Assembly (NCBI RefSeq): GCF_000332815.1
Contig: NZ_AOFD01000036.1
Location: forward strand, 1-44,749
Direction of reading: 5' to 3'
From: Arthrobacter nitrophenolicus
Lineage (GTDB): Bacteria > Actinomycetota > Actinomycetes > Actinomycetales > Micrococcaceae
DNA: 44,749 nt
Positions 42,912 through 44,749 of this stretch are shown one piece after another. Under the pieces are notes generated by a model. It did no database searches and was not told where the DNA came from. It saw only the letters and a list, made by a program, of their open reading frames with translations. The translations under genes and the position numbers were made by a program. Every line of letters begins with the position of its first letter. The stretch's first letter is position 1.

Positions 42912-43739
42912 ATGAAGCGCATCAGCCAAATCCGGGAAATTGCTCCCGGGGTTGTCCTCATAACCTCGGGATCGGGAGCATTCGCGTCCAACCTCTACTT
43001 TGTCCGGTCCGGATCGGCCCGGATGCTGGTCGATACCGGCTGGGCCGCCAGCGCGGAGCAAGTACACATGGCTGTCCAGCGAATGCTCGGTCCCGGGGAG
43101 AACCCCCGTGCAATCCTGCTGACCCACCTCCACCCCGACCACTCCGGCGCCGCCGGCACCCTCGCCCGGCTGTGGCAGGTTCCCGTGTACGTCCATCCGG
43201 CCGAGCTGCCCATGGCCCAGGGGAGGTACCGGGCCGACTTCTCAATGCCGCTGGACCGGTGGGTGGTCATGCCCGTCATGCGCTCGCTGCCGGCCCCGCT
43301 CCGCCGGCGGATCGAGGCCGCCGGGGACATTTCCGACGTCGTCCAACCGCTTGGGCCGGGAAGGGAAGTGCCGGGCCTGCCGGGCTGGAACGCCGTCCCC
43401 ACACCGGGGCACACACCCGGGCACGTAGCTTTTTGGCGGCCCAGCGACAGGGTTCTGCTTTCGGGTGATGCGGTGGTGACGGTAAACCTGAACTCCCTCC
43501 CGGGCATCCTCCTCGCTAGGCCGGACCTCGCAGGTCCCCCCTGGTACACCACCTGGGACTGGAAGGTGGCCATGGAATCGGTGGACCGGCTTGCCAACCT
43601 TGGCCCCCGGCTGCTGGCACCCGGGCACGGGCGTCCGCTGGCTTTGGATGTTGTGTCCCGGCTCCATGCGCTGGCCGGGCATGAGGCCAAACAGCGGACC
43701 CGACTCAGCCAGGCCCGGGGAGGACTCAGGGCCACGTAG
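42912..43739 (+). CDS. MBL-fold metallohydrolase
   Basis: A 275-residue metallo-beta-lactamase-fold hydrolase. The dinuclear metal motif is THLHPDHSGAAG (about residues 71-82); further ligands are His in PTPGHTPGHVAFW, Asp in LLSGDAVV and His in APGHGRPL. The family also includes glyoxalase II-like and lactonase enzymes; nothing here fixes the substrate. The ATG at 42912 follows GGAAGGG. It has no signal peptide. The 273 bp after it (43740-44012) hold no gene or site that I can support. Confidence 0.9.
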   Translation: MKRISQIREIAPGVVLITSGSGAFASNLYFVRSGSARMLVDTGWAASAEQVHMAVQRMLGPGENPRAILLTHLHPDHSGAAGTLARLWQVPVYVHPAELPMAQGRYRADFSMPLDRWVVMPVMRSLPAPLRRRIEAAGDISDVVQPLGPGREVPGLPGWNAVPTPGHTPGHVAFWRPSDRVLLSGDAVVTVNLNSLPGILLARPDLAGPPWYTTWDWKVAMESVDRLANLGPRLLAPGHGRPLALDVVSRLHALAGHEAKQRTRLSQARGGLRAT

Positions 43740-44012
43740 CGGACGTCCCTGACTAACGCCGCGGTGGGAACGTAGGAAAACACCGCGGGCACGCTATGCC
43801 CTGGCCTTGCGCAGGTACCTCAAAAGGCATTCTTCCGCCGGGGACAATGCCGGACGAAAGTCCACACTGATGACGCTGGCAGGAGACGCCAACGGAGCCT
43901 CGGACGTCAAGAGCTCGGGGCCGGCCACGCCCGGGGAAGGCATACCCGCCGGCAGACGTGGTGGTTCCCGGTCGGGTTGTTCGGCGGGGTAAATGCGTCC
44001 GGTGGGTGAGGT

Positions 44013-44749
44013 TCAGCCGGGTGGTTCGGATTTTGTTGCTTCTGTGGGTGTCCAGCCGCTGTTGTGCTTCAGGCGGTGGTGCTTTGGGCACAGTTGTGCC
44101 AGATTGCTGAGCCCGGTGGCGCCGCCGTGTTCCCACGCTTGGAGGTGGTCGGCTTCGTTGTCCAAGGCATTGTTGTTGCAGCCGGGGAAGGCGCATTTGC
44201 CGTCCCTGAGTTGGAGGGCCTGTCGCATGGCTTTGGTGAGCCGGTAGCTGGTGCGGCCTATCTCCAGGGGTGCGCCGTCGCGTGGATCGACGAGGACTCG
44301 GGTGAAGGAATCTGCCCCGTCGGCGAGGAGTTTACGGGCCATCGCCGCCGGGACGGGACCGTAGCCGTCGAGGGTGGCCGGTTCGTCGGTTAGGCCGAGC
44401 AGGGAGAACACGGGGACGGTGACGATGACGTCGGCGCGGGGTGTGGGGACTTTTCCGGCTTCGTGGCTGGTTGCGCCAAGGACCGCGGTGTTGGTACTGG
44501 TTCCCGCTTGGCCGGTGCTGTTGTCCTGGGTGCCGGCGCCGCTCGCCTCCAGTGAAGCCGCTGCCAGGGCGTCCGGGATGACGAGGCCCGCTGCTGGTTC
44601 GTCGGACCCGACGAGGGTGGCGAGCCCGAGGAATTCATCAGGGAACTGTTTCCCCGCAACACGTTGAACCTCATCGCCCTCCGTGTCCCCGCCGCCTGCG
44701 AGGCTGCTGCCGCGCCCCCTGCCGGCGATGGCGTCTGTGGTGGTAGTTA
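44013..44749 (-). CDS. DUF222/HNH endonuclease domain protein (13E12-like), 5' end missing
   Basis: The C-terminal ~245 residues of a typical actinobacterial DUF222-HNH protein; the frame is open to the window edge, although there is no ATG in it. The part visible starts with a low-complexity Gly/Ser/Thr-rich linker, then VTVPVFSLLGLTDEPATLDG and GPVPAAMARKLLADG of the DUF222 end. The HNH domain is CAFPGCNNNALDNEADHLQAWEHGG, then CPKHHRLKHNSGW, with zinc cysteines and catalytic His. Such genes are multi-copy and vary in number in Arthrobacter-type genomes; their role is unclear, and a mobile or nuclease role is only a suggestion. Confidence 0.88.
   Translation of the reverse strand, partial: TTTTDAIAGRGRGSSLAGGGDTEGDEVQRVAGKQFPDEFLGLATLVGSDEPAAGLVIPDALAAASLEASGAGTQDNSTGQAGTSTNTAVLGATSHEAGKVPTPRADVIVTVPVFSLLGLTDEPATLDGYGPVPAAMARKLLADGADSFTRVLVDPRDGAPLEIGRTSYRLTKAMRQALQLRDGKCAFPGCNNNALDNEADHLQAWEHGGATGLSNLAQLCPKHHRLKHNSGWTPTEATKSEPPG

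Noticed and set aside
42705..43196. A minus-strand frame with VPYR-type repeats.
   Set aside because: The repeats are the translation of the DNA tandem repeat, and the rest is antisense to the MBL hydrolase.
43807..43992. A 61-codon plus-strand frame between the MBL and HNH genes.
   Set aside because: No ribosome-binding site, no recognisable feature and low-complexity sequence.
44390..44674. A second minus-strand frame upstream of the HNH domain suggesting another frameshift.
   Set aside because: The HNH frame itself stays open to the window edge and reads sensibly, so no break is needed.

Overview
The window is high-GC DNA in which nearly every base lies in a gene and neighbouring genes often overlap by 1-14 nt. 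Gene content and protein similarity point to a soil actinobacterium of the Arthrobacter/Pseudarthrobacter group. The clearest sign is a dimethylglycine oxidase that closely resembles the Arthrobacter globiformis enzyme as I remember it. No rRNA, tRNA, CRISPR array, phage or insertion sequence was seen.

Layout. 1-1.04 kb: 3' end of a molybdopterin oxidoreductase (+). 1.1-4.6 kb: dimethylglycine oxidase and an IclR regulator (-). 4.8-5.6 kb: uraD-uraH of urate breakdown (-). 5.9-7.1 kb: a soluble GAF histidine kinase (+). It converges on 7.2-11.0 kb (-), a tightly overlapping operon of a receiver-PP2C phosphatase, a cellulose-synthase-like glycosyltransferase, a STAS antagonist and an RsbW-like kinase: a partner switch built around a polysaccharide synthase. 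11.2-12.5 kb: a small hypothetical gene, a tiny membrane protein and a matrixin-like metallopeptidase. 12.6-16.6 kb (-): phnD-phnC-phnE-type transporter, tyrosine phosphatase and TetR regulator, all overlapping. 16.7-17.9 kb: GNAT acetyltransferase and Bcp peroxiredoxin. 18.0-24.9 kb (-): hyi-glxR-gcl-glxK-allB-winged helix, turning allantoin-derived glyoxylate into phosphoglycerate. 25.1-27.4 kb: katG (-). 27.5-35.2 kb: a fructan locus with LacI regulator, sugar ABC transporter, cytoplasmic GH32 and a divergent Tat-exported GH32. 35.3-38.0 kb (-): MHS-type transporter and M20 amidohydrolase, divergent from a tandem Lrp/AsnC regulator (+). 39.4-43.7 kb (+): DctA symporter, ABM monooxygenase, DUF2231-Rieske protein, membrane protein and MBL hydrolase. 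44.0 kb to the end (-): a DUF222/HNH protein, incomplete.

How the parts work together. The purine genes form two operons that share a likely IclR-type operator (TTCCGC-N3-RTGGAA): one copy before uraD and a pair 21 bp apart before hyi. The IclR gene at 3.8-4.6 kb is the obvious candidate regulator. The fructan locus has four LacI-like boxes 42-45 bp apart in the divergent promoter region. The secreted GH32 would cut fructan outside the cell, the ABC system would import the sugars, and the cytoplasmic GH32 would finish hydrolysis.

Caution on sequence quality. Eleven genes are broken by a total of 14 frameshifts. Each is repaired by adding one G or C, usually in or beside a G/C run, and each repair restores family-conserved sequence. 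I treat these as sequencing or assembly errors and annotate whole genes across the breaks.
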